In this document: positions 62,501-64,000 of the stretch, piece by piece
How the letters are laid out: each line of letters opens with the position of its first letter
Numbering within the stretch: position 1 is the stretch's first letter
From: Climacteris rufus
Lineage: Eukaryota > Chordata > Aves > Passeriformes > Climacteridae
DNA length: 64,000 nucleotides
NCBI GenBank assembly: GCA_013398175.1
Contig: VZRZ01004300.1
Span: forward strand, 1,091,369 to 1,155,368
Reading direction: 5' to 3'
Position numbers and translations under genes: made by a program
The notes under the pieces: generated by a model
What the model was told of the DNA's origin: nothing
Database searches by the model: none
Seen by the model: the letters and a program-made list of their open reading frames with translations, nothing else

Positions 62501-63391
62501 GGGAAAGATGTTGTACCAAGTTGCCTGAGTTGGGAAGAGGAAAGTTAGAAAAAGCTGAAAGATCCAGAGGGGGAACCATGCACTAGCACTGAGAAGTGAT
62601 AATTTGTGGTAGTGGAAGAGGAATGCAGAGGGTCACAATTTGAATGCTGGGAATTGGCCTTCATTAAAGTTAATGAGGTTGCATCATGCCAGGCAGATAG
62701 AGAGAATGACTCATGCTTTCCTAAGATTAAAATCAGAACATTTGTTCTATCAAGATGTTGCATTTTCAGTGGGATTTGCTGACCATTAAAGTGATGGTAC
62801 ACAAGAAGACACCAATGACCTGTCTGCCTTTGGCAGGAATCTTTTGTAAACGCAGCATGTTTCACATAGTTACTCTGTGGAGAGCAATTTAAAGTCTTTT
62901 TAAAAAAATAAGTACTTATTCATCTCAGGGATATATTTTTAGTGTACTCTATTATGTTTTAAGAAATATCATCCCTTTGCTTCCCCAGAATCAAGCTTCA
63001 CCGTACTCACACTGATATCACTTTATGTTTGATATCACAGCATGACTAACCTGTCATGATCCAAACAGAAGTAATGATGCTTTGACTTCTTCTGATTCAC
63101 TGAGAACTGCTTTGTAAACAATAATTACTTTGGTAATTGCAGGGTGAAAAGGGAGAACCAGGAGCTATCATTTCTGCTGATGGAACTTTAACTGAGTTAT
63201 TAGGAAGAAAAGGGGAGAAGGTAAGCTAATACGGTGTTGTATTAGAAGGTAAGCTAATACTCCAGAATTATTTGGTGGCCTTGTTACCAGCCACTTCCAC
63301 TAGATGTTGCAGGAATTCTCCTTCTCATTGCACTCTGTGTGTCTGTCCTCAACAGGGTGAAGCTGGAGTGGTGGGACCAGCAGGACCAATG
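11031..63391 (+). CDS. COL15A1: COL15A1, collagen type XV alpha 1 chain, partial gene (25 exons)
   Basis: Collagen XV is a secreted basement-membrane-zone collagen and chondroitin sulfate proteoglycan of the multiplexin family; it homotrimerises and links large collagen fibrils to basement membranes. Seen here: a TSPN/laminin-G-like domain, an acidic Ser-Gly-rich linker, then Gly-X-Y repeats with short interruptions. All 25 exons have AG acceptors and GT donors, and their phases join into one open frame of about 775 residues (2324 nt). Almost all junctions are phase 0; the acceptor at 11031 and the junction 17460/18617 are phase 1. Residue numbers in the exon entries count from the split codon at 11031. 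The signal peptide exon is missing upstream, and the remaining collagen, trimerisation and endostatin-like parts are missing downstream. The paralogue COL18A1 was considered, but TSPN motifs and the paired sequons near 56612 fit type XV better. Identification rests on my recall of the human protein. Confidence 0.95.
11579..14441 (+). other. COL15A1 intron after the TSPN exon
   Basis: About 2.9 kb of AT-rich intron between a GTAAGT donor and a CCATGTAG acceptor. It contains a 15-base T run near 11886-11900 and no repeat family that I recognise with confidence. No additional exon is apparent. Confidence 0.85.
14442..14516 (+). CDS. COL15A1: COL15A1 exon: end of the TSPN domain
   Basis: A 75-nt, phase 0-0 exon encoding residues 184-208. 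It starts GSIQHLTIKSDPRATEDHC, matching the segment that closes the TSPN domain in type XV collagen, and then turns strongly acidic (EDDDPY). Cys202 is the expected disulfide partner of Cys146. The donor is GTAAGT. Confidence 0.94.
14517..14922 (+). other. COL15A1 intron, 406 bp
   Basis: A short AT-rich intron. I see no repeat element or RNA gene in it. Confidence 0.85.
14923..15015 (+). CDS. COL15A1: COL15A1 exon: acidic Ser-Gly region, first part
   Basis: A 93-nt, phase 0-0 exon encoding residues 209-239. It contains ASGDSSGNGS followed by a run of Glu, which gives Ser-Gly dipeptides at 210-211 and 214-215 beside acidic residues, the usual setting for glycosaminoglycan attachment. Asn216 lies in an NGS sequon. 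The acceptor is TTTTGCACAG and the donor GTAAAT. Confidence 0.9.
16139..16612 (-). mobile_element. CR1 LINE fragment, antisense
   Basis: Read on the minus strand this follows the CR1 3' region. On the plus strand it opens ACAGAATCACAGACTAGCTG, passes through GAAGGATCTGGCTCTATCTT and CTTCTTTACTCCCTCTTATC, and closes with GACTTGCACTTTACTTTTGC, each a diverged version of a well-known CR1 segment. It is moderately decayed. Confidence 0.82.
16905..17060 (-). mobile_element. Avian endogenous retroviral LTR fragment, antisense
   Basis: The text CAGCTGGCCACTAAACACCA, then the stretch CCAGTGGGATGGGGAGAGAA and GACACTTTAATAGGTAAAGC, matches one end of a common avian LTR family read in reverse. It is related to the longer copy at 36463-37019. 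No retroviral coding sequence is near. The family name was not assigned. Confidence 0.65.
17322..17460 (+). CDS. COL15A1: COL15A1 exon: acidic region, second part
   Basis: An exon of about 139 nt encoding residues 240-285 plus the first base of Gly286. Readable parts are PEDTLAEPVEAPPTILSYLEE (the human chain has a similar VEPINTPPTP stretch) and FSGNH, where the Ser-Gly pair (264-265) aligns with a conserved ELSG. The following exon begins in phase 1, which leaves two possible donors: GTTTTG at 17461 or GTGGAG at 17491. I prefer 17461, because the second would add a Phe/Trp/Gly-rich stretch unlike the family. The donor at 17461 is weak, so the 3' boundary is uncertain. Confidence 0.8.
17461..18616 (+). 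other. COL15A1 intron, 1.16 kb
   Basis: It begins with the unusual GTTTTGGG, followed closely by an eight-T and a nine-G run. No mobile element was recognised. Confidence 0.75.
18617..18735 (+). CDS. COL15A1: COL15A1 exon: acidic region, third part
   Basis: An exon of about 119 nt beginning in phase 1 after TTACTTAG and encoding residues 286-325. It is Ser/Thr-rich (SESTTVTQ) and then reads ILREEDGSGAGVLPG, whose DGSGAG matches a conserved Ser-Gly-acidic motif (DSGSGAG) of the human chain. Two phase 0 donors are possible: GTAAAC at 18721 and GTCTGT at 18736. The longer form, ending NREE, is given because the human chain also continues with an acidic EE. The 3' end is therefore uncertain by 15 nt. 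Confidence 0.82.
18736..22046 (+). other. COL15A1 intron with a long antisense CR1
   Basis: About 3.3 kb. It holds an antisense CR1 with reverse-transcriptase remnants (20266-21133). I looked for an extra mucin-like exon here, because the human chain is longer at this point, and found no convincing one. Confidence 0.8.
20266..21133 (-). mobile_element. CR1 LINE, ORF2 reverse-transcriptase remnant, antisense
   Basis: On the minus strand, broken frames run in the order of CR1 ORF2. Near 21000-20880 they read AGPLSIIYQRSWESGEAP and VIPVHKKG; near 20430-20390 they read SKFADDTKLGG, the conserved catalytic FADD block of LINE reverse transcriptases; then LGRSNTG near 20280. Stops and frameshifts lie between, so the element is dead. 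Unlike the other copies in the window it seems to stop inside ORF2 rather than at the CR1 3' tail. Confidence 0.9.
22047..22175 (+). CDS. COL15A1: COL15A1 exon: acidic region joining the first collagen triplets
   Basis: A 129-nt, phase 0-0 exon encoding residues 326-368. It opens GQKGEDVEDGS, continues with GGSGLEDVE (a further Ser-Gly next to acidic residues), and ends with five Gly-X-Y triplets, GPSGPPGKLGQLGQP. It marks the passage from the N-terminal non-collagenous region into the first collagenous stretch. The acceptor is TTACTCAG and the donor GTGAGT. Confidence 0.92.
22443..22469 (+). CDS. COL15A1: COL15A1 mini-exon, 27 nt
   Basis: A nine-residue exon (369-377), DIPGKSGSP, between TTTATTCTAG and GTAAGT. 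It is phase 0-0 and 27 nt long, a classical collagen exon unit. Its first triplet has Asp where Gly would be expected, so the helix is interrupted or kinked here. It is too short to be seen as an open frame; support comes from both consensus splice sites, phase and the remaining two triplets. Confidence 0.82.
22470..24159 (+). other. COL15A1 intron, 1.7 kb
   Basis: It contains several copies of a GTTAATTGA-like word around 22853-22945 and a 176-codon antisense open frame (23519-24049) judged to be chance. No mobile element was recognised. Confidence 0.8.
24160..24222 (+). CDS. COL15A1: COL15A1 exon: seven Gly-X-Y triplets
   Basis: A 63-nt, phase 0-0 exon (residues 378-398), GKNGLQGLPGQKGNPGPKGE then K, a perfect run of seven triplets rich in Lys. 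The acceptor is TTTTCTTTTAG and the donor GTACGT. Confidence 0.93.
24223..27805 (+). other. COL15A1 intron, 3.6 kb
   Basis: No repeat family was recognised with confidence. A 17-base T run lies at about 27468-27484, and several chance open frames on both strands show no domain signal. Confidence 0.8.
27806..27883 (+). CDS. COL15A1: COL15A1 exon: collagen triplets with an interruption
   Basis: A 78-nt, phase 0-0 exon (residues 399-424). It reads GDPGEGLPGSPGLPGPAGPS and then APSRGL. One triplet is a residue short (GE before GLP), and the last six residues leave the Gly-X-Y pattern, leading into the acidic hinge of the next exon. The acceptor is CCATTTCAG and the donor GTGAGT. Confidence 0.92.
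27884..29509 (+). other. COL15A1 intron, 1.6 kb
   Basis: I see no mobile element, RNA gene or extra exon in this stretch. Confidence 0.8.
29510..29572 (+). CDS. COL15A1: COL15A1 exon: acidic Ser-Gly hinge
   Basis: A 63-nt, phase 0-0 exon (residues 425-445) wholly outside the Gly-X-Y pattern. It reads NRLEPEESGSGDTERETEIL then R. ESGSGD is a strong chondroitin sulfate attachment-type motif and corresponds to the GSGSGDLVGSEQLLR hinge of the human chain. The acceptor is CCTAATTTCAG and the donor GTAAGT. Confidence 0.93.
29573..31258 (+). other. COL15A1 intron with an antisense CR1
   Basis: About 1.7 kb, with a CR1 copy at 29861-30172 and nothing else that I can name. Confidence 0.82.
29861..30172 (-). 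mobile_element. CR1 LINE, 3' fragment, antisense
   Basis: On the plus strand it begins AATCATAGATTCATTAAATC and runs through AGACCAGGTTGCTCAGAGCC, CCATCCAGGGATGGGACATC, CTAATCTAAACCTACTCTTTG and CTTGGCCTGTCACTACATAC. These are reverse-complement CR1 3' landmarks in the right order. It keeps the 3' end and is truncated at the 5' end. Confidence 0.92.
31259..31384 (+). CDS. COL15A1: COL15A1 exon: 14-triplet collagen exon
   Basis: A 126-nt, phase 0-0 exon (residues 446-487). It starts GLPGPPGPPGLPGLPGKP, has a six-residue break APDSGV, and resumes GPPGSPGEDGASGEPGPE. The human chain has the same layout with a break of equal length, so this is a conserved hinge. The acceptor is GATTTATTCAG and the donor GTGAGT. 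Confidence 0.96.
31955..32095 (+). mobile_element. TguSINE1-like SINE (tRNA-Ile head, CR1 tail)
   Basis: The head resembles tRNA-Ile: TTGGCTCAGTTGGTCAGAAC (A-box region), GGTGCTAATAACGCCGAGGT with an AAT anticodon at 31986-31988, and a decayed B box near GGTCTGACCCC, closing on ATAGGCC. The tail, GAGTTGGACTCCATGGATCT through CCTTTCCAACTCAGAAC and a final ATTCCATAG, matches the 3' end of the CR1 at 59115-60041. A tRNA-Ile plus CR1 structure is known for TguSINE1 of passerine birds. No coding capacity; it would depend on CR1 enzymes. Confidence 0.85.
32207..32224. repeat. (TA)9 microsatellite
   Basis: Nine perfect TA dinucleotides within the intron. Confidence 0.9.
34085..34147 (+). CDS. COL15A1: COL15A1 exon: seven Gly-X-Y triplets
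   Basis: A 63-nt, phase 0-0 exon (residues 488-508). It reads GPQGPPGRDGVVGPPGWKGE then K, a perfect collagen stretch. The acceptor is TCATCTGCAG and the donor GTAAGT. Confidence 0.95.
34148..36270 (+). other. COL15A1 intron with an LTR fragment
   Basis: About 2.1 kb, with an antisense LTR piece at 34560-34790. The remainder holds A runs but no nameable element. Confidence 0.8.
34560..34790 (-). mobile_element. Avian endogenous retroviral LTR fragment, antisense
   Basis: The text GGTTGACCTTGCCTAGACAT, then CTGGACAGGGGAGAGAGAAT, GGGTCAAGATAAGGACAGAG and ATCACTCAGCAATTACTGTC, belongs to an LTR family common in songbirds. It shares the GTTGACCTT-GGCTGG start and the GGGGAGAGAATAT block with the copy at 36463-37019. 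Only one end is present and no retroviral gene accompanies it. Confidence 0.6.
36271..36306 (+). CDS. COL15A1: COL15A1 exon: four Gly-X-Y triplets
   Basis: A 36-nt, phase 0-0 exon (residues 509-520), GDQGLPGSAGPK. It lies between TTTTTTTACAG and the donor GTAACA. It has the short 36-nt size used repeatedly in this gene. Confidence 0.92.
36463..37019 (-). mobile_element. Avian endogenous retroviral LTR, near full length, antisense
   Basis: About 557 bp running from TGTGGTGCAGTGGG to CCCAGTACA, so bounded by TG and CA. On the minus strand a TATA box (ATATAAAAG, 36744-36752) precedes an ATTAAA polyadenylation signal (36633-36638) by about 110 bp, the order expected for an LTR promoter and R region. 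No retroviral gene flanks it, so it looks like a solo LTR. I found no target-site duplication; the right edge meets a CR1 directly. Confidence 0.75.
37020..37316 (+). mobile_element. CR1 LINE, 3' part with an internal deletion
   Basis: It reads CTCTGCTCTGCCCTCATGAG, CTGTGTCCAGCTCTGGGGCC, AGGGCCATGAAGATGATCAG, then jumps near 37175-37190 straight to AAGTGTTCAAGGCCAGGTTG and ends CCATTCTATGATCCCATAAA. The CR1 sequence normally between these two blocks is missing. Confidence 0.9.
37376..37528 (+). CDS. COL15A1: COL15A1 exon: 15 triplets with a (GPP)6 run and hinge start
   Basis: A 153-nt, phase 0-0 exon (residues 521-571). Fifteen uninterrupted triplets start GDTGVTGSTGPKGESGPIG and include six consecutive GPP, which should make a very stable helix. 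The last residues SYSLGFE begin the non-collagenous hinge continued in the next exon and match the GLGFED of human type XV. The acceptor is TTTTATTTTAG and the donor GTATTT. Confidence 0.96.
37529..41762 (+). other. COL15A1 intron, 4.2 kb
   Basis: It holds a sense CR1 fragment (40935-41176) near its end. The open frames seen on either strand show no domain and I treat them as chance. Confidence 0.8.
40935..41176 (+). mobile_element. CR1 LINE, diverged 3' fragment
   Basis: The text GGGCTGGAGCAGCTGACTAT, GAGGGGACAAAGCCCTAAAC, CAACCTGATTTGAATTCAGT, and CATCCCTTTCAACATAATTA follows an older CR1 subfamily. Internal deletions and substitutions are evident. Confidence 0.8.
41763..41831 (+). CDS. 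COL15A1: COL15A1 exon: Ser-Gly hinge between collagen stretches
   Basis: A 69-nt, phase 0-0 exon (residues 572-594), DMEGSGSINLLSESRITGS then RGPK. With the preceding LGFE it forms LGFEDMEGSGS, corresponding to LGFEDTEGSGS in human type XV and to a similar DMEGSG in XVIII. MEGSGS is a likely glycosaminoglycan site. The acceptor is CTTCCATTAG and the donor GTAAGT. Confidence 0.95.
41832..44295 (+). other. COL15A1 intron with an old CR1
   Basis: About 2.5 kb. A diverged sense CR1 lies at 42440-42842. The remainder shows nothing I can name. Confidence 0.8.
42440..42842 (+). mobile_element. CR1 LINE, old diverged copy
   Basis: Landmarks in CR1 order: CAGTGGCCACAATTTGCAGC, TTAGGAGGTTGGTGCAGAAC, TTGCCCAGAGAGGTTGCAGA, ACCTGATCTAAATCTGGTGG, and GGTTGGATTAGATGGCCTCC closing with CTGATTCCGTAA. 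It is more decayed than the copies at 7335 or 37020. Confidence 0.8.
44296..44340 (+). CDS. COL15A1: COL15A1 exon: five Gly-X-Y triplets
   Basis: A 45-nt, phase 0-0 exon (residues 595-609), GSAGRHGQRGPLGPK, unusually rich in Arg. The acceptor is CATTTTTATAG and the donor GTACAC. Confidence 0.92.
44341..46693 (+). other. COL15A1 intron, 2.35 kb
   Basis: No mobile element, RNA gene or additional exon was recognised. Confidence 0.78.
46694..46729 (+). CDS. COL15A1: COL15A1 exon: four Gly-X-Y triplets
   Basis: A 36-nt, phase 0-0 exon (residues 610-621), GERGNIGPPGSK. The acceptor is GTCTCTGTTTCAG and the donor GTGGGA. Confidence 0.9.
47312..47401. repeat. (TAAAA)n microsatellite, 90 bp
   Basis: About 18 TAAAA units with a few slips (one TTAAAATAA and one short TAAAT unit). 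Confidence 0.95.
48518..48640. repeat. A/C-rich low-complexity tract
   Basis: CCAA, CAAAA and AACC words over about 120 bp, nearly without G or T. Similar in character to 2707-2815. Confidence 0.85.
49320..49382 (+). CDS. COL15A1: COL15A1 exon: seven Gly-X-Y triplets
   Basis: A 63-nt, phase 0-0 exon (residues 622-642), GTPGTDGKPGFPGIAGHPGK then V. The acceptor is TTTGCTGTGGCAG and the donor GTGAGT. Confidence 0.94.
49383..50294 (+). other. COL15A1 intron, 0.9 kb
   Basis: It has a run of about 14 T shortly before the CCTGCAG acceptor. No mobile element was identified with confidence. Confidence 0.8.
50295..50330 (+). CDS. COL15A1: COL15A1 exon: four Gly-X-Y triplets
   Basis: A 36-nt, phase 0-0 exon (residues 643-654), GPKGEKGDPGPQ. 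It is separated from the next exon by an intron of only 94 nt. The acceptor is AACACCTGCAG and the donor GTGAGA. Confidence 0.93.
50425..50508 (+). CDS. COL15A1: COL15A1 exon: collagen triplets entering a hinge
   Basis: An 84-nt, phase 0-0 exon (residues 655-682). GEPGQD is followed by a two-residue insertion, GNSIV, then GPPGPPGPPGPV and VAIPE. The GNSIVGPPG break matches GASIVGPPG in human type XV. VAIPE opens the non-collagenous hinge finished in the next exon. The acceptor is TTTTGAAATAG and the donor GTAAGT. Confidence 0.95.
51515..51680 (-). mobile_element. Possible CR1 remnant, antisense
   Basis: AATTATAGATTCACAGAAAT followed by CCAAGCCCTGCTCAAAGTGG resembles the reversed 3' end of an old CR1. 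It is strongly decayed and the boundaries are guesses. Confidence 0.4.
54424..54523. repeat. (AGGAT)20 microsatellite, 100 bp
   Basis: Twenty perfect AGGAT units. Perfect purity over 100 bp suggests recent expansion and probable length polymorphism. Confidence 0.97.
54556..54700 (-). mobile_element. Probable old CR1 remnant, antisense
   Basis: ACTCACAAGAATATTGGGAG, then CCATATGGTCAAACATCCTA and TTCAAAGCAGGGTAACTTCA, resembles a reversed CR1 3' end. If so, the AGGAT array lies just beyond its 3' terminus. Confidence 0.5.
55250..55958 (+). mobile_element. CR1 LINE, long old copy
   Basis: Landmarks in order: TTCTGGAGTACTGTGTCCAG, AGACATTCAGGGGACCAGAG, GGAACTGATTGCCCAGAACA, CTCCATCCTTAGAGGTGTTC, GTGACCTGATCCATTCAGAC, and a final ACTATGATTCTGTAA. 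Point changes and small indels run throughout. Confidence 0.82.
56612..56677 (+). CDS. COL15A1: COL15A1 exon: N-glycosylated hinge
   Basis: A 66-nt, phase 0-0 exon (residues 683-704), LLLNDTDGILNFTEIKELL and then GPP. It is a non-collagenous hinge with two N-glycosylation sequons, NDT (686-688) and NFT (693-695). The human chain has two sequons at matching places, NIT and NFS, and then also ELVGPPGPDG. This is one of the best marks of type XV against XVIII. The acceptor is CCCCTTTTATAG and the donor GTGAGT. Confidence 0.95.
56678..58541 (+). other. COL15A1 intron, 1.9 kb
   Basis: It contains a pair of identical 12-bp palindromes at 57151-57162 and 57169-57180. A 123-codon plus-strand frame at 57066-57437 is AT-driven and shows no domain. 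No mobile element was recognised. Confidence 0.8.
58542..58577 (+). CDS. COL15A1: COL15A1 exon: four Gly-X-Y triplets
   Basis: A 36-nt, phase 0-0 exon (residues 705-716), GPDGNPGLPGFP, nearly the same as GPDGLPGLPGFP of the human chain. The acceptor is TGATATTGCAG and the donor GTAAGT. Confidence 0.95.
58578..61088 (+). other. COL15A1 intron with a long CR1
   Basis: About 2.5 kb. It has an AT-rich TAATAAT-like stretch (58965-59012), then a CR1 of about 920 bp (59115-60041). The rest is AT-rich and plain. Confidence 0.82.
59115..60041 (+). mobile_element. CR1 LINE with ORF2 C-terminus and complete 3' end
   Basis: It begins in the reverse-transcriptase region (frames reading INDLDMD, then LGVLVDKLNRSQQCPGS and, in shifted frames, the ORF2 tail). 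It continues through CTGAGGTCACTTTGTCTGTT, CTGGATATTAGGAAAAAGTT, GCACTGGAACAGGCTCCCCA and the 3' end CCTTCCAACTCAGAATATTC-TGTGATTCTGTAA. It is 5' truncated, and its frames are broken, so it is inactive. Its tail is the same type as that of the SINE at 31955. Confidence 0.93.
61089..61151 (+). CDS. COL15A1: COL15A1 exon: seven Gly-X-Y triplets
   Basis: A 63-nt, phase 0-0 exon (residues 717-737), GPRGPKGDTGLPGLQGPKGQ then Q. The start GPRGPKGDTGLPG is identical to my recollection of the human chain. The acceptor is GTTTTCGCCTAG and the donor GTATGA. Confidence 0.95.
61152..63142 (+). other. COL15A1 intron, 2 kb
   Basis: I see no mobile element or additional exon. A short A run lies near 61468-61480. 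Confidence 0.8.
63143..63220 (+). CDS. COL15A1: COL15A1 exon: triplets around a short hinge
   Basis: A 78-nt, phase 0-0 exon (residues 738-763). GEKGEPGAI leads into a non-collagenous ISADGTLTELL, then GRKGEK. The human chain has GEKGEPGAILTEDIPLERLMGKKGE-type sequence of the same length. The acceptor is GGTAATTGCAG and the donor GTAAGC; the donor sequence is repeated 28 nt downstream. Confidence 0.95.
63356..63391 (+). CDS. COL15A1: COL15A1 exon: four Gly-X-Y triplets, last in the window
   Basis: A 36-nt, phase 0-0 exon (residues 764-775), GEAGVVGPAGPM. The intron before it is only 135 nt. The donor is GTAAGA. The gene continues past 64000. Confidence 0.92.
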
Positions 63392-64000
63392 GTAAGATGA
63401 TTCCAAAGATGAGTGGCTTTTTTATTTTTTAATTTTTATTTGGTTTTACAGATACTAGCAAATGCAAATGTAGTTTGGTTTAGCTTTTCTTCCTCCTGAA
63501 TAGGGATGATAAGGAATATTCATGTTTTGGAGTAACCACTATCCTTCAGAAAAGAGTGTGGTTGTTACACATGTCGTGCTGTGACCTACTGACTTGATGC
63601 AGTTTAAATTCTGGTAGAACAAATGTATCTGTTACTATCTAAACAGGCAGTGAAATATCATCAGAGATAGAAACTTACATAATTTATTACTTGAGTGAAC
63701 TGGGTTTGTTTAGCCCTGAAGATAAAAGACTGAGAGGAGGTCTAATTGCTCCCTGCTATGACCTGAAAGGGAATTATAAAACAATGTCAGGTCCTTCTCA
63801 GAGCTACACAGGAAAAAGACAAGTAACAAAAATCTCAGTTTCCAGCAAGGGAAATTTCAATTGAATATAAAGAAAAAAAAAATCATGGTAGAAGCAGTTA
63901 AACACAGAAATAGGTGCCCAGAGAGGTGGTGGATTCTGGGACAAGGTGCTGAACAGCATGACCTAACTTACAAGTTTGTCTTGTGAGCAAGAGCTTGTGC
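63392..64000 (+). other. COL15A1 intron, truncated by the window end
   Basis: The first 300 bp show nothing notable; the rest is a CR1 copy that runs off the window. Confidence 0.8.
63690..64000 (+). mobile_element. CR1 LINE, old copy, cut by the window end
   Basis: TGAACTGGGTTTGTTTAGCC, AGACTGAGAGGAGGTCTAAT, CAAGGGAAATTTCAATTGAA and GGTGCCCAGAGAGGTGGTGG follow a CR1 3' region in order. The 3' terminus lies outside the window. Confidence 0.82.

Noticed and set aside
11031..63391. COL18A1 as the gene identity
   Set aside because: DMEGSG and GPVV resemble type XVIII, but the TSPN sequence, the acidic exons, the two-sequon hinge and GPDGNPGLPGFPGPRGPKGDTGLPG match type XV.

Overview
This window is vertebrate nuclear DNA from a bird, most likely a perching bird (passerine). 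It is AT-rich, has GT/AG introns, and is littered with CR1 LINE fragments. It carries one SINE with a tRNA-Ile-like head and a CR1-like tail, the structure of the passerine family TguSINE1, and several antisense fragments of avian retroviral LTRs. No prokaryotic feature, CRISPR array or functional RNA gene is visible.

The only gene I can support is the 5'-central part of COL15A1 (collagen type XV alpha 1) on the + strand. Twenty-five exons lie between 11031 and 63391, and together they encode about 775 residues in one continuous reading frame. Order of domains: an N-terminal thrombospondin-N/laminin-G-like domain (11031-14516); an acidic, Ser-Gly-rich non-collagenous stretch typical of a chondroitin-sulfate carrier (14923-22175); then Gly-X-Y collagen segments broken by short non-collagenous hinges (22047-63391). 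The exon(s) for the signal peptide lie upstream of 11031 and were not found. The rest of the triple helix, the trimerisation region and the C-terminal endostatin-like domain must lie beyond 64000. COL15A1 rather than its paralogue COL18A1 is indicated by the TSPN sequence (GYGGFPAYSFGP), by the LGFEDMEGSG hinge, and by the hinge with two N-glycosylation sequons followed by GPPGPDG.

Layout: 1-11030 is upstream non-coding DNA, probably intron 5' of the TSPN exon, with two CR1 3' ends and a 42-bp tandem duplication. From 11031 to 22175 are the TSPN and acidic-region exons. From 22443 to 63391 are small collagen exons, many of 27, 36, 45, 63 or 126 nt (multiples of 9), separated by introns of 94 nt to 6.1 kb. 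CR1 copies, LTR pieces and simple repeats fill the introns; two pentanucleotide arrays stand out at 47312-47401 and 54424-54523.

I did not find an undescribed system. The points most worth checking are the weak splice donor of the exon ending near 17460, a duplicated splice-donor sequence after 63220, four collagen exons (44296-50330) that seem longer than the human counterpart, and the SINE/LINE pair.
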